The notes below the pieces were generated by a model that ran no database searches, had not been told where the DNA came from, and worked only from the letters and a program-made list of their open reading frames with translations. Both the position numbers and the translations under genes were made by a program. A DNA stretch of 64,000 nucleotides from Zygnema cylindricum. Taxonomy: Eukaryota; Streptophyta; Zygnematophyceae; Zygnematales; Zygnemataceae. The DNA lies in NCBI GenBank assembly GCA_037447655.1, contig JBBHKE010002410.1, positions 67,501 to 131,500 of the forward strand. Direction: 5' to 3'. Below are positions 1-11,082 of the stretch, piece by piece (position 1 is the stretch's first letter; every line of letters begins with the position of its first letter).

Positions 1-194
1 ACCTGGTGGCGGCCTTGGAGGTCTTGGAGGGGGGCTTGGAGGACTGGAAGGTGGTAATGCACATTTTTTATTGACAACGATATAACCATCGTTACAATAA
101 CACAAACCGACACAATTTTCATTGTAGCATTTGGAATTGTTGGGACACTTTTTGGAAGCACATGGATCGCATGGTGGTGGTGGTGCTATTGCTC
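1..194 (-). CDS. Next module exon of the same Cys-rich/Pro-rich gene, cut by the window edge
   Basis: After a CAG acceptor the minus strand reads GAIAPPPPPCDPCASKKCP, then NSKCYN, CYCNDGY and a Pro-rich tail (PPSSPPSPPPRPP). It joins the upstream exon (826-1236) in phase: the leftover G plus GA gives Gly. The Cys pattern CxPCxxxxCPxNSKCYN..C...CYCNxGYxVxNxxC is shared by both exons, while the hinges differ in length and composition. The exon continues beyond base 1. The ~630 bp between the two exons is intron with no other coding signal. Confidence 0.58.
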
Positions 195-825
195 CTGTTC
201 AAAAACGGACAATCGAAGAGCAAAAACGGAACGGAACCGAATGATTAGCATAGAAAGCAAATACATGCTGTGAATATGCATTCATCCTGTTTGACTTAGA
301 ATTGTCGTTTGAATATTCTCCAATATGTCAACGACATTGTGTATATTACATACAATGTTTAACATCAATGACACCACCTCTCCCTTTATTAAAATGAAGA
401 TCACATTGCCTTCAGATCCATGTTATGGTGGCTAAGTTTGTTGGTAAATTTGAATGGGCACAAACACACCTTCAAGTTTATGCCACTTTACACTACTGAC
501 GGTGATTAAGTTTAATATAGAGTCAAAACCAAGACAAAGAGCCCAACAAAGTCCTGTTGTTCTCACATCCAAATTTACAATTCAGAGTTGAAACGGACAC
601 AAAGAACTCCTCAATTTCATAATGTTTCCAACATCCACACCAATGGCGATGATGAAGTTTACAACATTGAGTTGAAATCAGCACAAGAAACCCATCAAGT
701 TCACAATTTTCCAATACACACCAGAAATGATAATTAAATTCACAATATCAGACATGAACCTGTCAAGTTGACATTGTTTCCTAATCCACACGAATATTTG
801 TTAATAAAGACTATTGCTTTCTTAC

Positions 826-1236
826 CTCCTGATGGTGGAAGACGATTCAGAGGACTTGGAGGAGGATTCGGAGGCCTCCTTAAAACTGGAGAACTTGGGG
901 GAAATTTGGAAGGAGGATTCAAAGAACTTGGAGGTCTCGGAGCATTCGGAGAAGCTGGAGGTGTTGTTGGAGAAGTCAAAGATTTTGGAGGCGGATTCTG
1001 TACCTTCGGAGGACTTGGAAAAGTCGTTCGTTGTGGAGGAGGACTTGGAGGTTTGAACATAGGTGGACTCAACTTTGGTGGATTTGGCGCTAGAATCGGT
1101 ACACATTGTCCGTTGCTGACCATGTAACCGTTGTTACAATAACATATGGGATCGCAACTTTTGTTGTAACATTTGGAGTTTGTAGGACACATGATGTATT
1201 GACATGGATTGCAAGATTCTGGTGGTGCCGATGTTG
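826..1236 (-). CDS. Exon of a modular Cys-rich/Pro-rich (extensin-like) protein
   Basis: Read on the minus strand, this exon opens after an acceptor (GTACAG) and ends at a GTAAGA donor. It is 411 bp, an exact multiple of three, and both splice junctions are in phase 1/2. The first ~45 residues hold eight or so cysteines in an EGF/TIL-like spacing (motifs CNPCQYIMCP, NSKCYN, CYCNNGY). About 85 residues of Pro-rich hinge follow (repeats of PPSPPP, PPNPPP). Extensin-like hinges of this kind usually sit in the cell wall, so an extracellular wall protein is inferred. The next exon downstream (1-194) repeats the same module in the same phase, which argues for exon duplication. First and last exons, and any signal peptide, were not found. 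The domain family is unnamed; EGF-like and TIL-like are both possible. Confidence 0.62.
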
Positions 1237-2467
1237 CTGTACGGAAGTACAAAAAAAACAAAAGTCAAAAGTATAAAATAAGGGAAAACAAATAGGGATG
1301 AGAGTGCAATCGGAACGGGAGCCTTAGCTGGCTTACAAATTAAATAAAAAAGACAATAGTTAAGAAAAAGCACAGTCAGGAAGCACACATGCAGGTATCA
1401 TTCTTATCGAAGAAACCGTTAGTTTTGGAGGAAAATGGTTTTGGAGTGGAAAACATACCATACATGATTTGGGTACAACTATTGCTAGCCATCTTATAAA
1501 TTTATTTACCACACAGTTAATCCTTTCATATGAAAACGTGTTGCATATGATTTTATTTTTCAATTTACATACAGCCTAAACCCCAGTATGGCTTTTGGAC
1601 CATAGGCTGGGGACAAATTTGGATACAAGGATTGGCAACTATTATTATGTTCTACAATAATTATGAGCCACATCTTGTTGATAACTTTTTTTAGTGAATT
1701 GGTCAAGGTACAAAACATCACTTAATCGGATAACTCACTTATAGTCCAACAACATTGTACGGACATTGGTCTGGATTAAACATCGAACATCTCTTTAAAA
1801 CGAAGTATTTTTATGCTTGCGATAAATGCTATTACTCGTTGACACGATTCTAAAGGTAATGCGGAAGCCCCGTAGTCTTTGTAAAATTTAGCAATTTGAT
1901 TCAACAGTCGTTAACATCCAAGTGGAAACACAAGTTTTTTTTTTGACATCATTGGTGAAGACCTATTTAAACAATCTCCTCCAAAATTGAAGGGATTTTA
2001 CGTTGTTAAAGGAAGATTTTTTTATTGGTCCTAAGTGGCCAAATGTCTCCTATTAAAAAAGATATCCCCTGTCAGTTAGGGTTTGCCAATGTGGGCTTAC
2101 AATGGTGGACGCACCTATAAACTTATGAAAAAAAATAAAAATCACACATTGTATTCACAGCAATAAATCCATGTCTTCCATGTCTTCCTCAGAAAGTACT
2201 ACGGAGATGTGTTTAGAATGGCAAACCAGAAAAAGACCAGATAAAAATACCAAACCGATGTCAAAAACGGAGATATAAACACCGAACCCACTTACTATAG
2301 CAATTCATTCTTATTTTTTGAAGAAGTTATCGGGTTTATTTAGTTTTCTTTATTTAGAAAAACTGCTAGTCTCTTGAATTTCAACGTTCAAAATACAATT
2401 TTATGATTTTTGATCCATTCCCCGTTCGGTTAAACCGATGCCAAAAAACGTAAAAAAAAAAACTCAC
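1237..2467. other. No recognised gene
   Basis: AT-rich sequence upstream of the Cys/Pro-rich exons and downstream of the gene at 2468-3614. The short open frames here have no recognisable motif. It may contain first exons of the left gene and a last exon of the right gene, but neither could be placed. Confidence 0.4.
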
Positions 2468-3614
2468 CAGGGCCACATTCCACAGAGAGAATCGCTTTCT
2501 CGGATCCGTTAAAAGACCTGCGAAATTCCCCAAACTCAAGGACCAAAAGTCAAACCCTAACCCTAATTCCTGACACAACCTAGCCTCCTCCTCCTCATTC
2601 TCCTCCTGACCCTAAACCTAATTCCTGAAACAAAAACCTCAAATTATTTCACCTCGACAATTCCATCCTATCCAATTCCCGCTGCGCACTCACCCATACC
2701 AAACATCCGCATAATCATATCTCGTCGGATCTGTCACTCCACCAGGAATCTCCCAATACGTGCCATTTCCCGCACATCCCGATTTGTATCGGTATGTAAT
2801 ACGGCCGCAAATCGCGTGGTTTGGATTCCCATCGCGTGCGTTCCACTGAATCCGAATCGAGCCGATACTCCCGCGGAAAGGAGTCGGGAGGTCGTAGCAT
2901 CCTCTGGGCGGCGTTGGCGCGTAGTAAGTGGCGTAGCTCCCGGAATAATCTCGGCCCGTCCAAAATGTTAGCCACGTGCCGATCGTAAGGCTGCTAGTCG
3001 CGCTCGTTTTTCGGTTCGCCGGACCTACGAAACGGCGGCGCGAAATGAAACAAAAAATTAGGGTTCAGAAACGGGAGCGGCTACGGTACGGTACGGTAAG
3101 GCGGTATTTCAGTACGAACATGTTGTAATTCGTCTCGCAGTCGTACATCTAACTTTTACGGATGCCTAACAAAAAACGCTTAACTTTTATGTCCCGACAG
3201 CGAAACAGGTTGTACTCTGTTCGCAGTGGGATTCCGCCCTCGGGGAACTGAGTCCACAGTAAATACTAAATAGAATTGCTGCTCGACTGGAGAGCAGCTA
3301 CGGAACGGCGACCTGGCATGGAAAGTGAGTTAGGGTTTGAATGCAAGGGGAAGATGGAGTTTGGACATAGAAGTGATGTGTAGTTCTGTACCTGCTTGTC
3401 CGGATTTTTGTACGGACGGCACTGGAAGTGGCGCAGTTGGAAGATGAGCGACTGCTCCGGCAGGAATATCGGAAGGAGGGGTAAAGGTTCCTTTAGGAGA
3501 GGGAGGAGAGCCTCCCTCTGCCGCTGCACTTAACGAAAATATGGAGAAGAGAAGGATACATGCAGCGTACAGGAGAGCGATAATGTGAGGGAAGGACTTA
3601 AGCCGTGAGGCCAT
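2468..3614 (-). CDS. Secreted protein with a possible beta/gamma-crystallin-like domain (partial model)
   Basis: Exon 1 (3614-3392) begins with a signal peptide: MASRLKSF, then a hydrophobic IIALLYAACILLFSIF core and an SAAAEG cleavage region, followed by a Pro/Ser/Ala-rich stretch. It ends at a CAG|GTACAG donor. A large exon (2990-2694) encodes LTIGTWLTFWTGRDYSGSYA, then CYDLP, GSIGSIRI, ICGRITYRYKSGC and YWEIPGGV, and ends at GG|GTGAGT. A 50-bp exon (2517-2468; GCAG acceptor, CTG|GTGAGT donor) joins it in phase and reads GSFNGSEKAILSVECGP. The YSG...CxxLP...SIRI pattern recalls the beta/gamma-crystallin or I36 inhibitor fold, but that is an inference from motif spacing. Phases of exon 1 and the 2990 exon do not match, so a middle exon (candidate within 3104-3280) is missing from the model. 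The 3' end is also unresolved. Confidence 0.55.
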
Positions 3615-4396
3615 GGCTGCATATAGAATAGGTGATTTACTTATTTTGGTTTACGGTATCAGAAGAGGACGAACTGGCGAAAAATCTAAAGGTGGCAGTC
3701 GCTTTTGTAGGCAAAAAGAACATCCGCGGGCTGTAGAGGATCTGTACGGAATTGGCTCGACGGAGCCAGATAAAATTCGTGGTATAATAAGACAAAATGT
3801 AACAGATGTCGTTTCAAAGAAATCAGCGTGTACAGGTGTAGGTCAACGAAAGTCCAAGTGGCTTTCATCTCTTTTTCTCGCTTTTCTCCGTTTGTCCTGA
3901 TGCGATAGATTTGTCAACATGCCACATAGAAAAGTAACGTTTCACGTGCGTCATCCATTTGATGCCTATCTGTCATGTGTCCGTACATGAATTGACGAGC
4001 AATTGAAAACTTAACCCAAACTGACCAAACCCACGGAGAAGACGTCACGGTTTCCATCAAACCTATTGGTCCTGCATTCCATTTCGTTGCAATCGGCCAA
4101 TTGCAGGGGAAAGTCCAGAATCCCATTTAGAAATGTTTGACGGCGACGGAAGGGAAAAAGGCCTTTCGCGGTACCGTACAAGACGGACGACGTGCCCGCC
4201 CGCGGCCCTGCGTTTCATTTAGTGACGTCATCGAATCTAAAGATGTAACCGACGTGAAAGAAGTTTTGACAGTAACGGCGAAAAACGATCACGGCAACCT
4301 CTACGCCTACGGCTATGTGCCCATGCAACTTGGACATTCTGCCAAACCCGGGTACAAGACAAAATGATGCAAAAAAGGAATTAAGACCGAAACCTT
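3615..4396. other. Intergenic, no gene seen
   Basis: Upstream of the secreted-protein gene. Small open frames on both strands have no family signature. Promoter elements for the minus gene presumably lie in the first few hundred bases, but nothing specific was identified. Confidence 0.4.
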
Positions 4397-4689
4397 TGCG
4401 TGGTTCACACTTGAAAAATGGGAAAACGGTATGATATGAAAACGGTACTTTTTTTTGTCCACCGTGAACTGGCACGTGACGCTAGCCTACGTCAACTAGC
4501 GTGTCGTGATACGAGCCACTTGCCCGTACGAAAAAGGAAACGCTTTGCGGGCATGATATGTACGACGCCTTCCAAAACAAATTGTACTGCCACGCAAGCG
4601 TTTGTACAGACCGCAAATAAACCCGGAGTAACTTGTAACAAGCCCAAAAAAAAAACCACGGGCGCCCGAAAAAAAAAACTTAGTTTCAG

Positions 4690-6540
4690 TTCAGTTTTTA
4701 GTATAAAATAAGTATTAAGAACGTTATTGTAAAATTAGTATTGGAACAGTTATAAGTGTGTATAATTAGTATTGGTACAGTTTTTAGTATGTTTTATTGG
4801 TATTAGTACAATTTGTCTCTATAATTTGAGTTACTAAAATTATTAGTAATGTATAATGAGTATTAGTATTATTATTAATCTGTATAATCGGTATTAAGAC
4901 AATTATAACTCTAAACAATTAGTGTTTGTGTAATTAGTATTAGAACAGTTATTAGTTTGTATAATTAGTCTTAACAAATTTTAGTTTTTGTAATTAGCGT
5001 GAACACAGTTATTAGTCTATATAATTAGTATTAGCGCACTTCTAATACTGCATAATTAGTATAGCGACAATTTTTAGTTATGTATAATTAGTATTAGGAC
5101 AATCGTTATAAAATAATTACTTCTACAATTATTCGTCCGCGTAATTAGTATTAACTCGGTTTTTGTCTCTATAATTAGTATAAATAGTATAAGTACAGTT
5201 ATTAATATGTAGAATATATATTAGTACAGTAATGAGTTAGTGTAATCAGTATTTGTACAATTATTAGTCTGTATAATTAGTATTAGCACAGTTACTATTA
5301 CGTATAACTAGTACTGGTATGCTTATTTGTATAAATAATTAGTATAGGTACTGTTACTAGTCTTTATAATTGGTGCTAATACAGTTATTACTTTGTGTAA
5401 TTAGTGTCAGTGCAGTTATTAGTAATGTAGAATTAGTGTTGGTACAATGGTTAGTAATATAAAATGAGCAGTTTCAAGTAATGTATACTTGGTATTAGTC
5501 CTACTATTCGTCTGTATCATTAGTACTTATTAGTCTGTATAATTAGTAATACTATAGTTATTAGCATGTACAATTCGTACCAATACAGTTTTTAGTATGT
5601 ATAATTATGTTAGCATGGTTATTAGTATATACAATTAATATATCAACACAGTTATTTGTCTCTATAATTAGTATTAGCACATTATGAGTTCATGCAATTG
5701 GTATAAGTACATTTTGTATACTAAGTATTTTTGCAGTTATTAGTCTGTATAATTAGTGGTAGTACAATTATTATTTAATTAGTATAAGTGCTCATAGCTA
5801 GGATACATTAAATGTCCTAATACTAATTAAACATTACTAATAATTATACTAACACTAACTATACAGACTAATAACTCTACGAATCCTAACTACACCGACT
5901 AATAAGTGTACCATCACTGATTATACAAACTCATAACTGGACTCATATTAAGTATACAGACTAATAGTTGTACTCATACTTATTATGAATACTTATAACT
6001 ATAATGATACTGACTATACTTACTAATACAAGTATTATTACTAATTATGCATTACTAATAACTATCCTAATATTAATTCTACATTACTAATAAACACACT
6101 AATCCTAATAATAATCCTAATTATGCAGAATACAAAGGATTTTAATACTTAATATATAAGTTAAGCACTTTATTACTACTAGATATGCAGGTTAAGCACT
6201 ATATTAATACCAAATATAAAAACTAACAATTGTTTTAATAAATAATCATACAGACCGCTAATTGTACTTATACTACATATTCATACTAATTATTCGTGTA
6301 TTATCTGTATTAGTCTAGCTATTAGTACGTATAATCAGTATTAGTAAATTTATTAGTATGTGAGTACACTTATGAGTTTGTATCATTAGTTTTGGTACAA
6401 TTATTATTTATAAAATTAGTATTAGTACAGTTATAATTTTGTATAATAAGTGTTAGTACAAGTTTTAGTATGTATATTTAGTGTTTTATAGTTAGTAATT
6501 TGTATAACCAGTATTGGTTCAATTATTAATCTGTATAATT
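4690..6540. repeat. Degenerate AT-rich satellite, unit about 31 bp, with inverted segments
   Basis: Loose copies of a unit like GTATAATTAGTATTAGTACA plus GTTATTAGTCT run head to tail from ~4690 to ~5790. The complementary orientation (ACTAATAACT, TACTAATTA) runs from ~5800 to ~6260. The forward orientation resumes from ~6290, continuing past the MITE to ~7290. Copies are diverged and spacing is irregular. No coding potential. Confidence 0.75.
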
Positions 6541-6541
6541 A

Positions 6542-7203
6542 CACCGTCGATCGTGTTTAGCGTGTTGAACACTCATTCGACGCCCCTAAGTTTTGAGGGT
6601 TTTACTTAAAATAGGTTAAATGATACAAATTTTTATTGTACGCTAATTTCGAGAAGAACAATTAGTGTACACCATTTTAATTTATGTATTTTTTTATTAG
6701 TGTGGAATATGGAAGGTGTCGTTGCGTATAAAAATGTACTTTTTCATTATACAAGTACGGATATTTTAATAAAATATTTGCTATCACGCGGAAAATTGCC
6801 CTGTGAATTAAAGTAAAAACGCGTTTGCCAAAAATATACCCAAATGGGAGTTAATCCTAAATAGGATACAATCACGATTCGGTGTACGATTTAAAAGATT
6901 GCGTACTTGTACCTGTTTTAGTGTACATTTATTTGTCGCGTATTGCCTACACCCTAAAAAACCGAAATTAGAGTTAGGAATTAATTAGAGTGAAAGTATG
7001 CAACAGTGTACGAATTTTCAGAGTTTATGCTTTTACCTATTTTACTGTGAATATCCTCTCGACAAATCAGCTGTACCCATATTGGCGTTCGTTGAAAAAT
7101 TAGTGCTTTTTTTTCGAAATTTTTCTAAGTCAAAACTAGTGTACATGACACTAAGTTATTCTACACTCTAATAATTTCTACACGCTAAATACGATCGACG
7201 GTG
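6542..7203. mobile_element. TA-flanked MITE (CACCG... terminal inverted repeats), 662 bp
   Basis: It starts CACCGTCGATCGTGTTTAGC and ends with the near-exact inverse (GCTAAATACGATCGACGGTG), flanked by TA on both sides (6540-6541 and 7204-7205). The satellite pattern resumes directly after it, so it inserted into the satellite. TA duplications and lack of coding sequence fit a Tc1/mariner-related (Stowaway-type) non-autonomous element. The ends resemble those of other MITEs in the window. Confidence 0.78.
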
Positions 7204-7678
7204 TAGTGTTAGTACAGTTATTAATAGTGTTTAATTAGTATTAACACGGTTATTAGTATTAGAAGTTTAGAACATTTATTAGTTTGTATTATTATTTTTT
7301 TTCCATCAGTATTTTTTTTTTTTTTTACATTACATGTTCTCTTATTTGATTGGTCGTCTAGTTTGTTCATAAGTTTGCGAGGTAAAAATATCTTGTACGG
7401 TTTACGTCCGTGCGCTTCGTTTCGTAATTCTTCAAAAACGAAAAAGTGCATTCCGAACATGATGTCCGATGGCGGACGGCAGTTGCTGTTCGGTATTCGC
7501 AGCTGTCAACTTTTGACGCTTAAAACTGCATTTTTTTTCCGCCGCTACGCTCCAAAACGGTCGAAACCGACCGTCCCAACCGTCACCGCCGCGTTTTTTT
7601 GTCATTTTATGAAATTTGGCGTACGGATCCCAAAATTTATGACATCGTTTTCCCATTTTTCCAAGTGTGAACCACGCA

Positions 7679-8585
7679 CTTGAAGAACCTTATCTTCCAT
7701 ATCCGGTAGCATCTGCCACCGTTAGACAGATATCTCCGAAATGTTTACTATGGCTTCGAGATTATGGAACACCTCTTCCATCTAAGTCACCACGAGTCTT
7801 TAATCCAACGATTGTAAAGCTTTTTTATGGGGCCTAATTAGAATAGACTACTTCCTCCCCAACTCTTTTTTCTTATTCAACTTCAAACAAGTGCACGAGA
7901 GGTTGGAAATTCAAGTATGGCTTACATCTCATGGACACACGCATTTATTGTTCAATTAAAACACAACACTATTTGCCCACTGATAATGAAATAGGCAAAG
8001 GTTAAACCATTGTTATTGCTTAACAGATCCCTTTAAAAACAAGGGTCGTTGTGTCTTCTTCTTAAACATCATCAGTATGGAAGTTTCACTAAGTAGACAT
8101 TAATACCAACTATTCACACTTACAAGTCCAACCACCTAAATAAAAACCATGTACAAGGTCATCCTCCATACATCTACGATTTGCCATGCGAAATTGACCC
8201 GTAATCCCTCATGTTGAGAGTAAATAAACTATTAGTACTTGCATACCAGAAATAAAGTATTAAAAAGCATAAATGTCAAACCCATTTGTAATGAGAACTT
8301 TCAAACACTATATCTCGCACGACACTACTCCAACTGCTTAACCTGATGGTTATCATGACTAATTTAAGGACCCTCAGTCAAACATCTTCTTTTTCTCAAA
8401 AGCGCCAACGTAACTTAGTGCAGTGGTTTTCAAAATCTCCCCTTATTAAGCGGTTCCCAACTTAATATTCCGTATCGTTCATATTGCCCAAAACCTCCTC
8501 AAATCCTTCAATTTCGTACTTCACAACGACTTTTGGTATTTCATCGACTAGTTCATTCCCCCAGATGCAAACATCATGCCTAGCC
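7679..8585. other. Intergenic, no gene seen
   Basis: AT-rich sequence with no recognisable coding frame, RNA or repeat structure. A TRIM begins at its right end. Confidence 0.4.
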
Positions 8586-8680
8586 TGTTGACGTACGAAA
8601 AGTGTACCGCTCGATACCCGGAATTGTGGTAATATCAACACCAAAACCTATATAAAATTGGAACCACCAGCGTAACATCT

Positions 8681-8752
8681 GAGCTGGTGGTACAGTGGTT
8701 AGTAAATTCACAGCTAAAGTGAAAGGTCCCACGTTCAAATCCTGGCCGGCTC
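8681..8752 (+). ncRNA. tRNA-like sequence in 5' LTR of TRIM copy 1
   Basis: The acceptor stem GAGCTGG/CCGGCTC pairs over seven positions (one G-U). The A-box region reads TGGTACAGTGG and the B box is CGTTCAAATCC (first base off). The anticodon stem TTCAC/GTGAA is perfect, with a 7-nt loop AGCTAAA. Position 33 is G, not the universal U, so a charged translational tRNA is unlikely. It is best read as a tRNA-derived Pol III promoter within the LTR. Confidence 0.7.
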
Positions 8753-8969
8753 ATCAATCTCTTTATTGGGATCGTTCATTCTATCCCCCGATTCTACGAA
8801 TCTTAACATGGTATGAGAGGTAGGGGGACTAGGTTTACATGGACAATTATGACCGGCTACCTCTCGAGGGGGGGTGTTGACTTACAAAAAGTGTACCGCT
8901 CGATACCCAGAATTGTGGTAATATCCACACTAAAACCTATATAAAATTGGACCCACCAACGTAACATCT

Positions 8970-9037
8970 GAGCTGGTGGTACAGTGGTTAGTACATTCAC
9001 ACCTAAAGTGAAAGGTCCCAGGTATCTTGGCCGGCTC
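8970..9037 (+). ncRNA. Degraded tRNA-like sequence in 3' LTR of TRIM copy 1
   Basis: Same layout as the 5' LTR copy (GAGCTGG...CCGGCTC), but the T-loop/B-box region has lost several bases (AGGTATCTTGG), so the B box is gone. The A box (TGGTACAGTGG) remains. Confidence 0.6.
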
Positions 9038-9267
9038 ATCAATCTCTTTATTGGGATCGTTCATTCAATCCCCCGATTCTAGGAATCTTAACACAGCCTC
9101 CACACACTATACGCACACCAAAACGTTTAGAGTCCTTTTAAAAGACACACACGGTTGCTTTCGTAAGCACTCTACTAATTTTGACACCTTTTCATTAGAA
9201 AAAAAGCTTCATCATTTAATCTCTTAAGATGGGAAGAAACAACATTGATCGATTTTTAGGTTGTATC

Positions 9268-9957
9268 TGATAGGATTTACAATTGTTGAATCTACCTTGC
9301 CGTAATGTTGGTTCGTAGTTAGTGTGGTTTAGATTTGGTCGCGCGTCTGTTTGATTTTGAACTCCGTTCGTCACTTCGCATATTTTGGTTTTGTTTCGTT
9401 TAGTTTGATTTGGTATTTTGTGCATATACGTTTCACGAGTACAAGATTAGATTTAATTTGATTTATTTTGTTTCGTTTAAGTTCTAGTACCGTACGTCGA
9501 GAAGTTTCGTTTCGCGCGACGTACATCTAGTTGTTTCGTTTCGCGTAAAATAAGTTTGTCGTACAAAACTTTGTCAGTTTCGTTTCTAGTAGTTTCATTT
9601 TGCGTTGTACCATATTTGCGTCTAAGTACATTGGGACGCTTCTAGAAATAGTGTTCTAGATTATTTACGTGGCTAAGTTAAAAAGCCATCGTGTAAGTGT
9701 GGTATAATTAATTAGAAAGAAAATTATAAAGAGATAATCACGAATCAATCGAGAGTCAATTAAGGAAAAATGTTAGTATAATGTTTGAGTAAAGGATTGA
9801 GTTAATATGAGTTTATTTTATTGAGTATTCAGTTTGCCTCTAACTTGGATTATGAGTTTTCAATGTGTTATCATGTTTGATTTGATTTTAATTTCGCTTT
9901 CGCATTAAGACATTTATGTAATTGTGAGCGCATTCCGATTGACTCTTATTCCTGTCA
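9268..9957 (+). repeat. 5' LTR of the 9-14 kb Copia
   Basis: 690 bp, with ends TGATAG and CTGTCA. Matches the 3' LTR over the GTTAGTGTGGTT region and the terminal CGCATTCCGATTGACTCTTA block, with scattered indels. Confidence 0.85.
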
Positions 9958-10094
9958 ATTGGTATCGGAGCACTATTTATTTAGATTGGAGTTAAGAATT
10001 GATTAAAAGTTTATAAGTGATAGTGGAGGAATACTCCACAAAGAGAGAAGACATTGAAGTCACTTTTGGAGTTGGAGAATCGGAGAAGCTATCA

Positions 10095-11082
10095 ATGGCG
10101 AAGGAGAGTCTCACAATTCAGTTTGATCCAGCGACTATGGAGGAGCTTTAGGAATTTCTAAAGGCAAAAAGTGAAGGTCAATCATTTGGTAAAACTCATA
10201 CCTTTGGTGGCAATTCAGATGATGAGAGTTCTAAGAAGAAAAAAAAAGGGCAAAATGAAAGTACATTTTTAATAATGATGATGAGTCACATTCAGATGAA
10301 GAATCAAATTATAAGGTGTCTTTTAAGACTATCAGGTTAAATGGAAATAATCATCATGTATGGAAGAAATATATTCAACGAACCTTTACTCCAAAGAAAT
10401 TGTGGAAAATACTTACAGGAGAAGAGAAAAAACCAGTAGATGCAAAAGGAAGGAAAAAGTGGGATGTTAAAGATATGGCAGCTATGACAGCATTACTTCA
10501 GAGTAGTAGTAGTTCAGTTCACGAGGATATGTTAACTCATGATACCGCTCATGCTTGTTGGACTCATCTACAAAATTTGTATGAGAAAGGATTCGCACCT
10601 AAGTCTAATTATGTATTTCAAGACTTTTTTCAGTTTAGGATGAAGAGTAATGAGTCGATTGATGATACTCTAAAAATATTTAATGTTTTCATAGAACCGT
10701 TGAATAGCGCAGGAAAGTTTCCTCCTGAAGATGAAAAAGTATTTCTGTTTCTAAATGGGTTACCATCTAAGTTCGATGTCACAGTAGAAGTTATAAGATC
10801 TATAGAGGATCCTGCTTTTGATTTTGCTATTAATTTTCTAAAAGGTGCAGAGAAGAGTAAAGAGAAAGATAGTAGAGGATTTGGAAAAAGTAATGTAAAC
10901 CTCACAGACATGTTTGATGTATATTCTCTACGTGGTAGTGGACGTAGAGGAAGGTTTAGATCAAGAGTGGGTAGAAACAATTTTCAGTATTTATGATTTG
11001 GAAAGGGTTACAACGATCAAGGTGATGTAAGTCATGATATTTGTTATAAGTGTAAAAAGGAAGGACATGTAGCTATTAGCTG
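10095..11082 (+). pseudogene. gag: Copia gag (capsid and zinc knuckle), broken
   Basis: A likely start at 10095 (MAKESLTIQFDP) is followed by an in-frame stop near 10150 and a frameshift before 10316. A 226-residue open stretch (10316-10996) carries the Copia Gag core: KTIRLNGNNHHVWKKYIQ near its start, HACWTHLQNLYEKG, and LNGLPSKFDVTVEVIRS. After another stop, a CCHC knuckle (CYKCKKEGHVAISC) is encoded at 11041-11082. Gag would package element RNA in cytoplasmic particles; this copy cannot make a full protein. Confidence 0.85.

Larger units (their letters stand above)
4397..7678. mobile_element. Large inverted-repeat element (3.3 kb) with a satellite core
   Basis: The left end (4397-4431) begins TGCGTGGTTCACACTTG and continues AAAAATGGGAAAACG. 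The reverse complement of the right end (7644-7678) begins with the same 17 bases and continues nearly identically, with about two differences in 35. The flanking trinucleotide CTT occurs on both sides (4394-4396 and 7679-7681), which could be a 3-bp target duplication or chance. No transposase frame is visible. The interior is almost wholly the AT-rich degenerate repeat at 4690-6540 plus a nested MITE. A non-autonomous DNA transposon is the simplest reading; superfamily not assigned. Confidence 0.55.
8586..9093 (+). mobile_element. TRIM copy 1: miniature LTR retrotransposon with tRNA-like LTRs
   Basis: The 5' LTR is 8586-8808 (223 bp; TGTTGACG...CTTAACA). The 66-bp interior (8809-8874) begins with a mutated primer-binding site (TGGTATGAGAGG; initiator tRNA-Met consensus TGGTATCAGAGC). 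It ends in a polypurine tract (CTCGAGGGGGG). The 3' LTR is 8875-9093 (219 bp). Flanks TAGCC and CAGCC differ at one base of a 5-bp target duplication. There is no coding sequence, so the element must borrow enzymes. Each LTR carries a tRNA-shaped segment in sense orientation. No TTTT occurs on the sense strand anywhere in the element; the first is ~45 bp downstream. Confidence 0.88.

Noticed and set aside
768-1127. Gly-rich open frame on the plus strand (GGLGGLNIGGLNFGG)
   Set aside because: It is the antisense of the Pro-rich hinge on the minus strand, which has splice sites and a conserved Cys domain.
4137-4711. Two short plus-strand frames (76 and 97 residues)
   Set aside because: No recognisable motif, and the second overlaps the inverted-repeat terminus of the 4397-7678 element.
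4690-6540. CRISPR-like array
   Set aside because: Repeats are diverged, there are no unique regular spacers, and the genome is eukaryotic.
8681-8752. A functional suppressor tRNA (anticodon CTA)
   Set aside because: Position 33 is not U, no independent genomic setting, and it lies in a TRIM LTR; a promoter relic is simpler.
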